Part shown: one piece after another, positions 63,091-64,000 of the stretch
Layout: every line of letters begins with the position of its first letter
Position numbering within the stretch: the first letter of the stretch is position 1
DNA from: Thalassococcus arenae
GTDB taxonomy: Bacteria; Pseudomonadota; Alphaproteobacteria; Rhodobacterales; Rhodobacteraceae
NCBI RefSeq assembly: GCF_019104745.1
Contig: NZ_JAHRWL010000001.1
Coordinates: forward strand, 1,035,001-1,099,000
DNA length: 64,000 bases
Direction: 5' to 3'
The notes under the pieces: generated by a model
What the model was told of the DNA's origin: nothing
What the model saw: only the letters and a program-made list of their open reading frames with translations
Database searches by the model: none
Translations under genes and position numbers: made by a program

Positions 63091-64000
63091 ATGACCGCCA
63101 AGGCGCCCATCACCCAGGACGTGCTGACCATTCCGCGCAAGCTGCCGGAAGGGCCCGTCAATCTTGTCGGGCTGACCCGCGACGGGCTGCGCGACGCGCT
63201 GCTGTCGGTGGGCACGCCGGAGAAGCAGGCCAAGATGCGTGTGGGCCAGATCTGGCAATGGATCTACCATTGGGGCGTGCGGGACTTTTCGGACATGACG
63301 AACCTGTCCAAGGAGTATCGCGCGCTGCTGGCCGAGCATTTCGTCATCGCCCTGCCCGAGATCGTGTCGAAGCAGGTCAGCGCCGATGGCACGCGCAAAT
63401 ACCTGGTGCGCATCGCCGGCGGCCACGAGGTGGAGACGGTCTATATCCCCGAGGCCGATCGCGGCACGCTGTGCATCAGTTCGCAGGTCGGCTGCACGCT
63501 GACCTGTTCGTTCTGTCACACCGGCACGCAGAAACTGGTGCGCAACCTGACGGCGGGCGAGATCGTCGGCCAGGTCATGCTGGCGCGTGACGATCTGGGC
63601 GAATGGCCCGAGCCCGGTGCGCCCAAGGACGAAACCCGGCTGCTGTCCAACATCGTCCTGATGGGCATGGGAGAGCCGCTGTACAATTTCGAATCCGTGC
63701 GCGACGCGATGAAGATCGCGATGGACGGCGAGGGCATCGCCCTGTCGCGGCGGCGGATCACCCTGTCGACCAGCGGCGTGGTGCCCGAGATCGCGCGTTG
63801 CGCCGAAGAGATCGGTTGCCTGATGGCGGTGTCCTTTCATGCCACCACCGACGAGGTGCGGGACAAGCTGGTGCCGATCAACAAGCGCTGGAACATCAAG
63901 GCGCTTCTGGATGCGCTGCGCGAGTATCCGAGGCTGTCGAATTCCGAACGCATCACCTTTGAATACGTGATGCTGAAGGGCGTGAACGACAGCGACGCCG
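63091..64000 (+). CDS. rlmN: RlmN, 23S rRNA / tRNA adenine-C2 methyltransferase (cut by window end)
   Basis: The first 303 codons of a radical-SAM methyltransferase that methylates A2503 of 23S rRNA and A37 of some tRNAs. Visible are the radical-SAM cluster [11 protein letters not shown] (CxxxCxxC, near residue 132), [29 protein letters not shown] and [20 protein letters not shown]. The gene runs off the window edge in [16 protein letters not shown], so the second catalytic cysteine is not seen. The ATG has no strong ribosome site. A stem-loop repeat lies 90 bases upstream. Confidence 0.96.
   Translation, partial: MTAKAPITQDVLTIPRKLPEGPVNLVGLTRDGLRDALLSVGTPEKQAKMRVGQIWQWIYHWGVRDFSDMTNLSKEYRALLAEHFVIALPEIVSKQVSADGTRKYLVRIAGGHEVETVYIPEADRGTLCISSQVGCTLTCSFCHTGTQKLVRNLTAGEIVGQVMLARDDLGEWPEPGAPKDETRLLSNIVLMGMGEPLYNFESVRDAMKIAMDGEGIALSRRRITLSTSGVVPEIARCAEEIGCLMAVSFHATTDEVRDKLVPINKRWNIKALLDALREYPRLSNSERITFEYVMLKGVNDSDA

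Overview
The window is GC-rich, densely packed chromosomal DNA from an aerobic alphaproteobacterium of the family Rhodobacteraceae, most likely a Roseobacter-clade or close marine relative. The evidence is a Rhodobacter-type RpoE/ChrR pair with its typical divergent five-gene operon, a DinB with an N-terminal zinc-ribbon, MbfA under a perfect Irr-type palindrome, an alphaproteobacterial SOS box (GAAC-N7-GAAC), and many four-base ATGA/GTGA gene overlaps. I saw no rRNA, tRNA, phage, IS element or CRISPR, so this is core and regulon-rich chromosome rather than a genomic island.

Layout. 0-2.4 kb: periplasmic methionine-sulfoxide reductase msrPQ and a secreted fasciclin protein behind a candidate sigma-E promoter. 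2.5-5.1 kb: a DUF302 protein and a two-module RTX protein. 5.1-10.9 kb: clpB, pyrF, a small conserved gene, a NUDIX hydrolase and dinB. 10.9-16.9 kb: the singlet-oxygen regulator rpoE-chrR and, divergently, a translationally coupled operon (FAD oxidoreductase, DUF1365, MFS, DUF3833, SDR). 17-23 kb: a complete pyruvate dehydrogenase complex of the homodimeric-E1 type (aceE, aceF, lipoyl-domain lpdA). 23-26 kb: rmuC and mutL. 26.6-36.2 kb: urate hydroxylase puuD, a rhodanese, then a polyamine uptake and catabolism locus (class-III aminotransferase, GntR regulator, potFGHI-like transporter, PuuB-like oxidase). 36-41 kb: EamA exporter, two conserved proteins of unknown function, a lipoprotein and ilvD. 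41-47.9 kb: a desaturase, a CPBP protease, accD-folC, a catalytically dead periplasmic rhodanese, a LysM protein, a candidate small RNA and zapE. 48-53.6 kb: an MFS permease, then a six-ORF chain running from S-formylglutathione hydrolase to an alpha/beta hydrolase, led by a TetR regulator. 53.6-58.4 kb: a tiny secreted peptide, mbfA, an AEC carrier, a GNAT enzyme, glutathione-dependent formaldehyde dehydrogenase and a cytochrome c556. 58.5-64 kb: imuB behind an SOS box, serB, an L-asparaginase, an IalB-family protein and the start of rlmN, cut by the window end.

Themes. Several genes deal with oxidative and electrophile stress: sigma-E/ChrR and its targets, MsrPQ, MbfA, and formaldehyde detoxification by the dehydrogenase plus hydrolase. 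The intergenic DNA is unusually readable. Three sites share the spacing TGATCC/TCATCC-N18-TA. Four copies of a TGAACCGATCGGTTCA-like operator surround tetR and its neighbour. An Irr box precedes mbfA, paired GTTTA-N4-TAAAC palindromes precede aceE, and a shared TGATCAAA core precedes both polyamine transcription units. An orphan promoter-terminator pair at 46.6-46.75 kb looks like a free-standing small RNA. All functions are read from sequence and memory of families; nothing was searched or computed.
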